NCBI RefSeq assembly: GCF_015762685.1
Contig: NZ_PEHF01000014.1
Coordinates: forward strand, 1-49,387
DNA length: 49,387 nt
Direction: 5' to 3'
Source of the DNA: Candidatus Symbiopectobacterium sp. 'North America'
Lineage (GTDB): Bacteria; Pseudomonadota; Gammaproteobacteria; Enterobacterales; Enterobacteriaceae
Shown: one piece after another, positions 30,128-39,264 of the stretch
Numbering within the stretch: position 1 is the stretch's first letter
Layout: the number at the start of each line of letters is the position of its first letter
Notes under the pieces: model-generated
Databases searched by the model: none
Told to the model about the DNA's origin: nothing
What the model saw: only the letters and a program-made list of their open reading frames with translations
Made by a program: the position numbers and the translations under genes

Positions 30128-31258
30128 ATGAGAGGATGTTGGGGTAAATATGTGCTGACCGGGGTGGTGATCGCCATTCTGGCCGGGTGTCAGTCCAGGC
30201 CGACCGACCGTGGGCAGCAGTATAAAGATGGGCGACTTGAGCAGCCGCTTGCGCTCGTTAATGAACCTAACGCTACCGGAAAGCCTATTAATGCAGGCGA
30301 TTTCGTTAACCAGGTGACAGAGATTAAGAACGCCTCCCCCGCGCTGTACCCCCGTAATCAGGACATCTTTCAGGCCATTCAACGTTGGATGCAGGCCGGT
30401 GCCGACACGCGTAACCTGAGCCAGTTCGGGCTTAATGCCTGGCAAATGGAGGGCGTGGATAATTTTGGTAACGTGCAGTTTAACGGGTATTACACGCCGG
30501 TCGTGCAGGCGCGTTACACCCGTCAGGGTGAATTCCAACACTCGCTTTATGGTATGCCAGCCCCCAACAAAAAGAGCCGTCGCTTACCCGATCGCTCGGG
30601 TATTTATGCCGGTGCGCTGGGCGAACGCAATGTCCTTGCCTGGACCAACTCGCTGATGGACAACTTTTTGATGGAAGTGCAGGGGAGCGGTTATGTGGAT
30701 TTCGGTGATGGCCGACCGCTGACATTCTTTGCCTATGGCGGCAAGAATGGGAATGCCTATCGCAGTATTGGCAAAGTGTTGATCGACAGAGGCGAAGTGC
30801 CTAAAGAAGAGATGTCGATGCAGGCGATCCGCCACTGGGGCGAGACACACTCCGAGTATGCTGTACGTGAACTGCTGGAGCAGAATCCTTCTTTTGTTTT
30901 CTTTAAACCGATGTCATCCGCGCCAGTGAAGGGCGCGAGCGCTGTGCCGTTGATTGCCAAAGCCTCTGTAGCGTCCGATCGCTCGCTGATCCCACCGGGC
31001 ACGGCCTTGCTGGCAGAAGTCCCGTTGCTTAACAACGAAGGGAAATTCACCGGCCGTTACGAGATGCGCATGATGGTGGCGCTTGACGTGGGGGGAGCCA
31101 TCAAAGGCCAGCATTTTGATATCTATCAGGGGATCGGGCATGAGGCCGGTCATGCCGCCGGGTATTACAACCATTATGGTCGTGTCTGGGTGCTGAAAAA
31201 TAATGCAGCATCTTCCTTCAGCACTACGCCTTTATTAATGCAAAGCGCCGTGCGTTAA
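30128..31258 (+). CDS. mltA: MltA, membrane-bound lytic transglycosylase A
   Basis: MltA is an outer-membrane lipoprotein that cleaves peptidoglycan to anhydromuropeptides. From ATG 30128 the 376-residue product starts MRGCWGKYVLTG and has the lipobox LAGC, then SRPTDRGQQYKDG. Family regions include FNGYYTPVVQARYTRQGEF, LMDNFLMEVQGSGYVDFGDG, QAIRHWGETHSEYAV and FVFFKPMSSAPVKGASAVPL. The catalytic Asp lies in the C-terminal stretch VALDVGGAIKGQHFDIYQG. The longer open frame from 30014 is rejected because the family start is at MRG. Intact. Confidence 0.95.
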   Translation: MRGCWGKYVLTGVVIAILAGCQSRPTDRGQQYKDGRLEQPLALVNEPNATGKPINAGDFVNQVTEIKNASPALYPRNQDIFQAIQRWMQAGADTRNLSQFGLNAWQMEGVDNFGNVQFNGYYTPVVQARYTRQGEFQHSLYGMPAPNKKSRRLPDRSGIYAGALGERNVLAWTNSLMDNFLMEVQGSGYVDFGDGRPLTFFAYGGKNGNAYRSIGKVLIDRGEVPKEEMSMQAIRHWGETHSEYAVRELLEQNPSFVFFKPMSSAPVKGASAVPLIAKASVASDRSLIPPGTALLAEVPLLNNEGKFTGRYEMRMMVALDVGGAIKGQHFDIYQGIGHEAGHAAGYYNHYGRVWVLKNNAASSFSTTPLLMQSAVR

Positions 31259-31271
31259 CGCATCCTTTATC

Positions 31272-31305
31272 AATGTCGGGAAAGAATAACTTTGCCGACA
31301 TTTTT
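31272..31305 (+). terminator. mltA terminator
   Basis: AATGTCGG (31272-31279) pairs with CCGACATT (31295-31302) and runs into five T, 13 bp past the mltA stop. The loop is 15 nt. The rest of the gap to 31520 holds no gene; it should contain the porin promoter, but I found no convincing KdgR or CRP site by eye. Confidence 0.75.
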
Positions 31306-31520
31306 ATTGAGCAGCGGTTTATTTTATTATTACTGCTTATGCCATATTCTGGATAAAATGATAAAAATAACGTTGTTTGCGAAAATGAACTTATTGTTAC
31401 ACTCTTCTGGCGCATAAATTTGATACGCCGTCATTTATCGCGGTAGGGATCATCTTCGTCTGCGAAGTTGTTGACGTCATCATAATAGCAGTAATGCGGT
31501 TTGACTCTCGGGGAAATACA

Positions 31521-32234
31521 ATGAAATTAAAGTTAGTAACGTTGGCAATCACTTCATTGGTTGCGCTCAATACGTTGGCAGCGACTATCGATTATCGTCA
31601 CGAATTCAAAGATACCTTAAACAGCGATCATAAAGACCGTTTGCTGTTTTCTCATCGTTTTGAGCAAGGTTTTGGTCTGTCAGTCGAGGCTTGCTGGGGA
31701 CAGCACGCTAATGATAAAACGCCAAACAAACCGTTTAACGAAAGCGTCAGCAACGGCACGGAAGTGATTGCCAGCTATCTGTATAACTTCAATAAAACCT
31801 TCTCGTTAGAGCCGGGTTTTTCTCTGGATTCAACGTCTAGCGTCAACAACTACCGCCCCTATTTACGTGGTAAAGCCAATCTGACTAACGATCTTTCTGT
31901 CTCATTGCGTTATCGTCCATATTATAAACGCACGAGCGGTAATATTGGAACGTCGGGTCGTACTTCTGAAAATGGTTATAATCTGACCTCGGTTGTTGCC
32001 TACAATTTTCTTAAAGACTACACAATTGAATATGAATTGGATTATCAAAAAGCCAATGCTGCCGGCATAAAATTGGCAGATAACGAAAGTTATTCTTTTG
32101 GTCATGATGTGAAGTTGAGCTACAAGTGGGATAAAAACTGGCGTCCCTTCGTGGCGGTGGGAAATGTTCCTGAATCAGGAACCACGGATAATCGTCAAAC
32201 ACATTATCGCGTTGGGGTTCAATACAGTTTCTGA
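31521..32234 (+). CDS. KdgM-family oligogalacturonate-type porin
   Basis: KdgM porins are small monomeric outer-membrane barrels that admit acidic oligosaccharides from pectin breakdown. The 237-residue precursor has a signal peptide (cleaved near NTLAA) and then TIDYRHEFKD, the usual KdgM start. Amphipathic beta strands follow, and the protein ends in VGVQYSF with the terminal Phe needed for barrel assembly. ATG 31521 follows GGGGAAA; an upstream frame from 31494 is not conserved. A Cys at SVEACWGQ is unusual for this family and may be a recent change. Paralogues such as KdgN or NanC are also possible, so I give no symbol. Confidence 0.85.
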   Translation: MKLKLVTLAITSLVALNTLAATIDYRHEFKDTLNSDHKDRLLFSHRFEQGFGLSVEACWGQHANDKTPNKPFNESVSNGTEVIASYLYNFNKTFSLEPGFSLDSTSSVNNYRPYLRGKANLTNDLSVSLRYRPYYKRTSGNIGTSGRTSENGYNLTSVVAYNFLKDYTIEYELDYQKANAAGIKLADNESYSFGHDVKLSYKWDKNWRPFVAVGNVPESGTTDNRQTHYRVGVQYSF

Positions 32235-32256
32235 TGAGGCATGTGGTGATAAAATA

Positions 32257-32287
32257 AAAGCCGCCTGATTATTCAGGCGGCTTTTTT
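32257..32287. terminator. Strong bidirectional terminator
   Basis: A perfect 12-bp stem (32257-32268 with 32273-32284, loop TTAT) is bracketed by an A-run and a T-run. It lies between the convergent porin and DapA-like genes, so it can end both transcripts. Confidence 0.9.
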
Positions 32288-32303
32288 ATGCAGCGTTAAA
32301 TCA

Positions 32304-33161
32304 TTAACCTTTAAAACCGTACTTTTTGCTCAGACCCAGTTCGTTGACGATACGAATACCGTTCTGTAATGCATCGCCTTGCAGGTCGCGCAGCGGCCGA
32401 CGCAGGCTGCCTGCCGGCAAGCCGATGGCTTTCATCAGCGATTTTACCGCCACTGGGTTGATGGCCGAATAGGTGTAGTGCAACAGCGGCAGCAAGTGTT
32501 GGTAAGCGGTGCGGAAGCGTGCAGCATCGTCGCCGTTTTTACACGGACGTGAAATGTCTGCCAGTTCTGCCGGCGCAATGTTGCCGGTCATGTTGGCGGT
32601 ACCGTGTCCACCGAGTGACATGGTTGGAACCACCAGTCCCAAGTTGGGGGAGTCGCAGCACATGACCGAAACGTCCGGGTTGCCAGCCAGTACTTGCGCC
32701 ACCTGTCCCACGCGAGTGGTGGATTCTTTATGTACCACATAGTTCGGGTGTTTGAAGATGCGCGGCAGATCGGTGGCATCTGCCACTTCAAGGAAATAGC
32801 TTTCGATATCGCTTTCCGGTGCGCAGATATAGGCTGGTGCTGCGATGATCGCGCCGTCTGCGCCGTTGTCTTGCGCATAGCGCACATAATCGATGGTGGT
32901 GTCAGTGTTGTTGCCGGTGCAACCGAAGAAAATCTTCATGTCACCCTGACGGAATTGCGCTGTACGGAGAATAATGGCCTTACGCTCTTCCGGCGACAAC
33001 ATGGATACTTCACCGGTTGAACCCATGATCAGCACGGCGGAGGTGCCGTTTTCAACCTGAAACTGCAACAGCGTTTCAAATGCGCCGAAATCGACGCTGC
33101 CGTCCTCGTTGAACGGGGTAATCAGCGCTACAAAGGAGCCTTCAATTTTGGGTTTACTCAT
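32304..33161 (-). CDS. DapA-family aldolase/lyase lacking the Tyr motif
   Basis: A member of the dihydrodipicolinate synthase / N-acetylneuraminate lyase family, TIM-barrel enzymes that form a Schiff base with pyruvate. I see GSFVALITPFNEDGSVDF, then MGSTGEVSMLSPEER, and the Schiff-base Lys probably in YVVHKESTT. Between ATDLP and RIFKHPNYVV about 20 residues are absent compared with DapA. That segment normally carries YNxPxR with the conserved Tyr. The length of 285 against about 300 agrees. An in-frame loss of roughly 60 bp near 32761-32765 would explain this and probably inactivates the enzyme. It is the last gene of the minus-strand operon, six bases after the TetR gene. Confidence 0.75.
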   Translation of the reverse strand: MSKPKIEGSFVALITPFNEDGSVDFGAFETLLQFQVENGTSAVLIMGSTGEVSMLSPEERKAIILRTAQFRQGDMKIFFGCTGNNTDTTIDYVRYAQDNGADGAIIAAPAYICAPESDIESYFLEVADATDLPRIFKHPNYVVHKESTTRVGQVAQVLAGNPDVSVMCCDSPNLGLVVPTMSLGGHGTANMTGNIAPAELADISRPCKNGDDAARFRTAYQHLLPLLHYTYSAINPVAVKSLMKAIGLPAGSLRRPLRDLQGDALQNGIRIVNELGLSKKYGFKG

Positions 33162-33166
33162 GATTT

Positions 33167-33872
33167 TCAGCCTGCGTTATTTTCTGACGGTGTGAAGAAC
33201 GGCACGGACGGCGCGTGTGAAAGCGTCTCCATGCGGTGAATGTGAGAGATATCGTTATGGGAAGGCGCGCAAAAACCGGTGCTGACGAAGGTAAGCAAGT
33301 GCGCCAGCACCTGTTCGTCGTCACGGTTATCGCATAGCCCTTGTGACAGTAAAGCCAACCTGCCCGAACGTGGATCGGCATCGGTCAGCACATGCATGGC
33401 GGCACCGCGGGCAAATTCATATCGCCAAATCACCGCGGCACACGCCAGATGCGGCAAGGTGCGCGAAAGGGCATCAATAAACCGATGTGCCACATGGTCG
33501 AACTGTGCGGAAAGCAAAGACGTGACGCTGTGTTCCGGTGTGGCGCGTAAGTGTTGCAACAGTCGCACCACAATACGTCCGCCATCGGGGGTTTTGGCCG
33601 TTTTCACCAGTGGGCGCAACAGCGCATTCAGCAGCACTTCAATCGTAATGAAGCGATCGCCATAGCGGGCCCAACACGGCATCCAGCACCGCGTGCAGCA
33701 GGCCATCCTTGGAGCCGAAGTAATAGTTTACCGAGGCCAGATTTACCTGCGTGGCCTGAGTAATTTCACAGATAGTGGTCAGTTCAGAGCCTTTATGAGC
33801 AAAACGTGCAATCGCCTCTTGCAGGATGCGCTGACGGATTTCCGGTTGTTTCTGTCTTGTCGCTGTGGTCAT
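33167..33872 (-). pseudogene. TetR-family regulator, frameshifted
   Basis: The N-terminus has a TetR DNA-binding domain: RQRILQEAIARFAHKGSELT, then a helix-turn-helix ending in VNYYFGSKDGLLHAVL. The frame from ATG 33872 ends after 77 residues. A second frame takes over at ARYGDRFITIEVLL near 33665-33672 and carries the ligand-binding helices to 33167. The span is 706 bp (235 codons plus one base), so one extra base or two missing bases fit. As the only regulator in the operon, it was the likely controller of the transporter/amidohydrolase genes, but the split product cannot dimerise. Confidence 0.82.
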
Positions 33873-33887
33873 GGCAGTATCCTTGAT

Positions 33888-35089
33888 TCAGGCGCTTTTC
33901 AGCTCCTGATACACCAGAGCGGCCCAATACTGGACGCCGACAGGAATCAGGTCATCGTTAAAGTCGTAGTGCGGCGTGTGCAGCGCGGCGGTATCGCCGT
34001 TACCGACCATCATGAATGCACCAGGGCGCTGTTCCAGCATGTAGGCGAAATCTTCAGCGCCCAGTAGTGGTGTCATATTTGGGTTCACGCTGGTGACCGT
34101 ATGTGCGGCACGAATCGCACGGTCGGTGGCGTCGGCATCGTTCACCAGCACCGGGTATTGATAGTCATAAGTCACTTCCGCGCCCGCACCGTAACCCTGG
34201 GCACAATGTTGTGCCAGCGTCTCAAGGCGGGAAGCCAGCAGTTCACGAATCACGGGCGAATAGCTGCGCCCCGTGCCTTTGATACGCACGCTGTCGGGAA
34301 TGACGTTCGGAGCATTGGCATCACCCGCCTGAATGTGACCGATACTCAACACGGCAGACTCCATTGCCGGCACGTTACGGCTGACGATGGTTTGCAGTGC
34401 GCTGATAAACTGTGCCGCGGGCAAAGTGGGATCGATAGACAGGTGTGCGCCCGATCCACCGTGTCCTCCCGTGCCGCGAAATACCACCTGCCAGGTATCA
34501 CTGGCGCACAGCATCGGCCCGGCGCGCAGCGCAGCGCAAACGTGCCAAGAGGGACACCCGGTTTGTTGTGCAAACCGTAAAGGGCATCGCAGGGGAAGCG
34601 TTCCAACAAGCCGTCGTTAAGCATGGCCGGTGCGCCACCTAACCCTTCTTCTGCCGGTTGAAAAATAAAGTGTACGGTGCCGGCAAAATCGGGGTGCAGT
34701 GACAGATAGCGCGCTGCGCCCAGCAGCATGGCCACATGACCATCATGGCCGCAGGCGTGCATCTTGCCCGCGTGCGCAGAGGCATAAGGCAGCCCGGTTT
34801 GTTCGTGGATATACAGCGCATCCATATCGGCACGCAAGCCGAGGCATCCTGTGCCGGAATAACGCCCTGTTAGCGTGGCGACGATGCCCGTCCCTCCGAT
34901 ATCGGTGGTAACCTCAATGCCCCATTCGGTTAAGGTGCTCGCAATCAAACGCGCGGTTTGCCACTCTTCGAAACCGATTTCTGGGTGCTGGTGAATCTGG
35001 CGGCGCAGTGCCGTCAGTTCGGGCAATAAGGTGTCTACTGTCGCCTTATTGACGCGCGGCGTCTCTGTTGTGGGTACAGATGGCGTCAT
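33888..35089 (-). pseudogene. M20-family amidohydrolase, 5-bp duplication frameshift
   Basis: A zinc-dependent M20 amidohydrolase (hippurate hydrolase / IAA-amino acid hydrolase type). The first part has LRRQIHQHPEIGFEEWQTA, LRADMDALYIHEQTGLPYAS, metal motif HACGHDGHVAMLLGAA and FQPAEEGLGG. After GTFALR the frame is lost; the correct frame continues at MLCASDTWQVVFRGTGGHGG and ends after LGAEDFAYMLEQRPG. At the break the five bases CGCAG occur twice in tandem (34525-34534). Removing one copy restores a 398-residue protein, the usual length. Together with the peptide-type transporter this suggests uptake and cleavage of an amide-linked substrate. The start overlaps the SDR stop by four bases. 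Confidence 0.88.
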
Positions 35090-35877
35090 GATGATTCCTT
35101 AAAAAGTGCGGGATAGCTGCCGCCATCAATCAACAGGTTTTGTCCGGTGATAAAACCAGCCTGCTGCGAGCAGAGAAACGGACAGGTGGCACCAAACTCT
35201 TCGGGTTGACCATAGCGCTGAGCCGGGTTAGCCGCCGCTCGTTCCTTGTGGATTGCTGAAAAATCACGCCCGGTTTGTTCGCTCAGCGACTGGATGTGGT
35301 GCCATTGGCCTTCGGTATCGAAGATGCCAGGCAGAATATTGTTGATCGTCACGTTGCGGTGCACTTGTGTGCGCGCCAACCCGGCGACAAAGCCCGTCAG
35401 GCCGGAGCGTGCACTGTTGGACAAGCCCAGTTCCAGTTGTGGGATCTTGACGCTGCGCGAGGTGATGTTGATGATGCGGCCAAAACCACGCTCTGCCATG
35501 CCATCAACAGTGAGGCACATTATGGTAATCGGGCCGAGCATCATGCTGTCTAGAGCATCGAGCCAATCCTGTCTCTGCCATTCGCGAAAATCACCCGACG
35601 TTGGGCCGCTGGCGTTATTGATCAGAATGTCGGGAGCAGGGCAGGCGTTAATGGCCGCTTGTCGGCCTGCTTCTGTAGTGATATCCGCCACAACGGCATT
35701 AGGACGCACGCCGGTTTGCAGCAAAATGCTCTCTTGGGCTTCGTGCAATGCCTGTGCGGTGCGTGACAGTAAGGTGACTTCAACCCCTTCCTGTGCCAGT
35801 TGCAGCGCGGCTGCTTTTCCCAGCCCACGGCTGGCTCCCCACACCAATGCTTTTTTTCCTTGAATGCCCAAATTCAT
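35086..35877 (-). CDS. Short-chain dehydrogenase/reductase, atypical active site
   Basis: A 263-residue SDR with the cofactor motif WGASRGLGKAAALQLA and the structural NNASG. From ATG 35877 the start MNLGIQGKKALVWGAS is typical; upstream residues are not. In the catalytic helix I read LELGLSNSARSGLTGFVAGL where classical SDRs have YxxxK, so the Tyr and Lys are replaced (Asn and Arg). I believe a branch of SDRs annotated as 3-oxoacyl-ACP reductase-like shares this pattern; activity is uncertain. The CPFLCSQQAGFITGQNLLID end is normal. The ancestral ABC ATPase stop overlaps its ATG, and its own stop overlaps the M20 start, a tightly coupled operon. Confidence 0.75.
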   Translation of the reverse strand: MNLGIQGKKALVWGASRGLGKAAALQLAQEGVEVTLLSRTAQALHEAQESILLQTGVRPNAVVADITTEAGRQAAINACPAPDILINNASGPTSGDFREWQRQDWLDALDSMMLGPITIMCLTVDGMAERGFGRIINITSRSVKIPQLELGLSNSARSGLTGFVAGLARTQVHRNVTINNILPGIFDTEGQWHHIQSLSEQTGRDFSAIHKERAAANPAQRYGQPEEFGATCPFLCSQQAGFITGQNLLIDGGSYPALFKESS

Positions 35878-35917
35878 GCAGTTTGTCTCTCTGTCAGGTG
35901 GACGGTTGGGGTCGTGC

Positions 35918-37600
35918 TCACAGGGATCTCTTGTGCAGTAAGCGGCGTCGTGCCTGGTACTGCATCGATGAGTTTTCGGGTATACGGGGGTTGCGCTGAT
36001 GCCAGATGCGGTAACTGTCGCCTTGTTCAACGCAGTTGCCGTTATGCATCACCATCACGTTATCGGCGATATAGCGCACCACGGCCAAATCGTGCGAGAT
36101 AAACAGTAGCGCCAGCCCCATCTCGTTTTTCAGTTCCACCAGCAGGTTGAGAATTTGTGCCTGAATGGACACATCTAGCGCAGATACCGGCTCATCGCAG
36201 ATCACCAGCGACGGTTTGATCACCAGTGCGCGAGTTATCCCGATGCGTTGGCGCTGTCCACCAGAAAACTCGTGCGGGTAACGCTCCAGACTGCGTTGTG
36301 GCAGCCCGACCTTATCAAGGATGTCGCGCACGGCGCGTTGGCGTTCGGCACGCGAGCCCATGCCGTGTACCACCAGTGGCGTTTCCAGAATGTGCTGAAT
36401 GCTGTGGCGCGGGTTAAGCGACGCGTAAGGATCCTGAAATATCATCTGCACACTCTGACGCAGTGACGCCAGGCGTGACGCGTTGTGGTGGGTGATATCC
36501 TCACCGTCAAAAATGATGCTGCCCTGTGAGGTGGGCAGCAGGCGCAGGATGGTTTTTGACAGGGTCGATTTTCCGCAGCCGGATTCGCCGACCAGCCCCA
36601 GGGTTTCTCCCTGATGGATATCCAGCGATACGCCATTCACCGCGCTGACTTTCCCTTGTGCGGTATGATATTCGGTATGGACATCGCGCAGTGACAGCAG
36701 CGGCTGTTGATCGGTTTGGCGCGGGCTGTGCACCAACGGCAGCGGTGTAATCAATGTGAAAGCAGAACCTTGCGCGTCAGGCTGGTGATGGATTTCCGGC
36801 AGGCGCGAATCCCGGTAATGCATGTCCTGATCCATATGCAGCGAGGTGCCCAGCAGACCGCTCGTGTAGGGGTGTTGCAGTGCGCTGAACAGCTGCGCGG
36901 TGGCAGCCTCTTCGACCTTTTGCCCGGCGTACATTACCGTCACTCGATCGGCCCACTGCGATACCAAACCGAGATCGTGCGTGATCAGCAGCAGCCCCAT
37001 CGACAATTCGCGTCTCAGCCTGTCCAGCAGCGCCAGAATTTGGGCTTGAATGGTGACATCGAGCGCCGTGGTGGGTTCATCGGCAATCAGCAAGCGTGGC
37101 TGACAGGCAACCGCCATGGCGATCATCACGCGCTGGCGCTGTCCGCCGGAGAGGTTATGTGGGTAATCATCAACGCGACGGGCCGGCTCGGGGATCCGCA
37201 CCAGATCCAGCAATTCAATGGCTCGCTTGCGCGCAGCGACTGGGGTTAATTGCTGGTGCACATGCAGCGTTTCCGCAATTTGCTGGCCGATGCTCAACAC
37301 CGGGTTTAGCGATGTCATCGGTTCCTGAAAGATCATCGAAAGCTGATTGCCGCGTCGTTGGCGCATTTGTGCATCGGACAACGTCAGCAGGTTTTGCCCG
37401 TCAAACAGAATTTCCCCCTGCAATCGCGCGCTGTCAGGTAGCAGGCGCATCAGCGACAGGGCGGTGGCGGATTTGCCGCAACCGGATTCACCCACCAGTG
37501 CCAGCGTTTCATTGGCATTCAGCGTCAGGTTCAAACCGCGTACTGCGTCATGGCTGGGAAAGGTGACGCGCAGATCGTTGATGGTGAGTAACGAGGTCAT
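35918..37600 (-). CDS. Fused double ABC ATPase, peptide-type importer (frameshifted tail)
   Basis: Two ABC ATPase modules in one chain, as in GsiA or a DppD-DppF fusion. Module 1 has [36 protein letters not shown] and [16 protein letters not shown]. Module 2 (from about residue 300) has [36 protein letters not shown] and [16 protein letters not shown]. Both are complete. The tail is shifted: near 35985-35990 one base is missing, so the frame ends at 35918. In the other frame [20 protein letters not shown] runs on to a stop at 35874 that overlaps the SDR ATG. The restored length would be 575. ATPase function may survive, since only the C-terminal oligopeptide region changes. Confidence 0.85.
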   Translation of the reverse strand: MTSLLTINDLRVTFPSHDAVRGLNLTLNANETLALVGESGCGKSATALSLMRLLPDSARLQGEILFDGQNLLTLSDAQMRQRRGNQLSMIFQEPMTSLNPVLSIGQQIAETLHVHQQLTPVAARKRAIELLDLVRIPEPARRVDDYPHNLSGGQRQRVMIAMAVACQPRLLIADEPTTALDVTIQAQILALLDRLRRELSMGLLLITHDLGLVSQWADRVTVMYAGQKVEEAATAQLFSALQHPYTSGLLGTSLHMDQDMHYRDSRLPEIHHQPDAQGSAFTLITPLPLVHSPRQTDQQPLLSLRDVHTEYHTAQGKVSAVNGVSLDIHQGETLGLVGESGCGKSTLSKTILRLLPTSQGSIIFDGEDITHHNASRLASLRQSVQMIFQDPYASLNPRHSIQHILETPLVVHGMGSRAERQRAVRDILDKVGLPQRSLERYPHEFSGGQRQRIGITRALVIKPSLVICDEPVSALDVSIQAQILNLLVELKNEMGLALLFISHDLAVVRYIADNVMVMHNGNCVEQGDSYRIWHQRNPRIPENSSMQYQARRRLLHKRSL

Positions 37601-38472
37601 GATGCTCTCCTGCGCAAACGGGAGTTCAACGCGTCGTTAAGCGCATCACCGGATAAAACCGTCAGCACCAGTGCGCCGCCGGGCAGGGCAGTGAGGAACC
37701 AGGGGGTGCGCAGCGATTCGCGCCCGGCACCGATCATGCTGCCCCAACTGACCCGGTTAGGGTCGCCAAAACCGAGAAACGCCAATGCGGATTCAATCAG
37801 AATGGACGACGCCACCATCACCGAGGTGGTCACGATGATCGACGGCAGAGCGTTCGGCAGCATTTCCTGAAAGATAATACGCAGAGACGAAAAGCCCTGA
37901 CTGCGGGCAGCCAGTACAAAATCACTGGCGCGTAGCGAACGAAACTCCGCGCGTACCAGACGGGCAATGGTCGGCCAGGAGGCAATCCCGATCGCACTAG
38001 AGATCAGGCCAATCGAGGGATTGCCAATGGCTACCAGCACGACCACCAGTAAGAACGTGGGAAAGGTTTGAAACAGCTCGGTGATATGCACCAACACATC
38101 GTCGATTGTGCCGCCGAAATAGCCTGCCAATGCACCGACGACGGTGCCGATAGCCAGGCTGACCAACACAGCGCTGAAGCCTATTTGCAACGAAACCTGT
38201 GAACCGTGCACAATGCCGGCGGCCACGTCGCGACCCAGAGAATCGGTTCCCAGTGGGAACTGGGGGTCTTGTCCGGGCCATAAAAACGGCTGTGCCACCA
38301 TATCCAGAGGATCGCCGGGGTAGATGAACGGGGCGAGAAACGCCATCGCCACCACCGCCAGTAGCATCAGAAAACCCGCCATGCCCGAAGGATTACGCAA
38401 AAAGGCATTCACTTCAGGCGACAGGTGGAATGTGCGGCGCGCTGGGCCTTTTTCATCAACAAGGTTACTCAT
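37597..38472 (-). CDS. ABC transporter permease, DppC/GsiD type
   Basis: The inner-membrane permease of a dipeptide/oligopeptide-type importer, 291 residues, about six membrane segments. It shows the N-terminal OppC/DppC pattern (NPSGMAGFLMLLAVVAMAFL), PLGTDSLGRDV, and the EAA loop LAARSQGFSSLRIIFQEMLP. Near the C-terminus LTVLSGDALNDALNSR looks about four residues shorter than the usual LNLVGD pattern, which may be a small in-frame loss; this is uncertain. It overlaps the ATPase start by four bases. The partner permease upstream is clearly broken. Confidence 0.82.
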   Translation of the reverse strand: MSNLVDEKGPARRTFHLSPEVNAFLRNPSGMAGFLMLLAVVAMAFLAPFIYPGDPLDMVAQPFLWPGQDPQFPLGTDSLGRDVAAGIVHGSQVSLQIGFSAVLVSLAIGTVVGALAGYFGGTIDDVLVHITELFQTFPTFLLVVVLVAIGNPSIGLISSAIGIASWPTIARLVRAEFRSLRASDFVLAARSQGFSSLRIIFQEMLPNALPSIIVTTSVMVASSILIESALAFLGFGDPNRVSWGSMIGAGRESLRTPWFLTALPGGALVLTVLSGDALNDALNSRLRRRAS

Positions 38473-38548
38473 ATCAGGAATTACCTATTTCATTGTATTC
38501 TTGTGTTATTTCCGACCAGACTCAGTGCGCTTTAATGCGCGGATCCAA

Positions 38549-39209
38549 CTAGGACTGGAGTAAGTCCACCAGAATATTCGCCACAATCACCAGCAGGGTG
38601 GAAAGCAGCAGTACACCCAGCAGCACGTTAAAATCACGTGCCATCAGCGCTTACAGCGCCAGCCGACCGAGGCCAACTGAATACGGTTTCAACCACGGCA
38701 GCGCCGCCAAGCAGGTTGCCAAAGTGCATACCTGCAACGGTCGTGATCGGCAGCAACGCGCAGCGCAGAATGTGGCGTACGGTGACAAACCACGGTGTAA
38801 GGCCTTTGGCATGGGCGGTGCGTATAAAATCTTGCTGGGCGATTTCCAGCATCGCCACGCGGGTTAAGCGAGCGTAAATCGCAATGAAAAAGCTGCTCAA
38901 TGCCAGCACCGGAAAAATAGCGTGACGCAGCATATCCGCGACGTAGGCACAGCCAGTGAGCTCGGCACCGATGGTGATGTTGCCGCCGCTCGGCAGCCAA
39001 TCAAGCTGCACGGAGAACAGAATCAGCGTCATCAACCCGATCCAGAACCCCGGCGTGGAGTAGAGCAGCAGTGCCAGCAGCAACAGCACACGGTCAGGCC
39101 ATTTCCCTGCCCATACCGCCATCACTGCGCCCAGCGCGATCCCGACCACGATCACGATGCCGAGCGTCGTGGGCAGCGCATGTAATAGCGTGCGTTGCAA
39201 TCTGTTCAT
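38549..39209 (-). pseudogene. ABC transporter permease, DppB/GsiC type, multiply damaged
   Basis: A remnant of the second permease. It starts MNRLQRTLLHALPTTLGIVI and jumps straight to GIALGAVMAVWAGKWPDR. A normal DppB has about 80-100 residues more here, including the LxPGDP segment, so a large in-frame deletion near 39143 is inferred. The EAA loop and GGAAVVETVFSWP are present. Then about five bases are missing near 38668-38673, ending the frame at 38634. In the correct frame a TAA lies at 38651-38653 (LGRLAL then stop) before ALMARDFNVLLGVLLL, which continues to a stop at 38549. Three lesions make it non-functional. Confidence 0.88.
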
Positions 39210-39264
39210 CGTCCTACCTCTATCAAAAAAACACAGTCCCGCCGTCGCGGGACTGTCGTATTAC

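Noticed and set aside
31259..31520. KdgR or CRP operator before the porin
   Set aside because: Some AT-rich half-sites are present, but none is close enough to a consensus to report.
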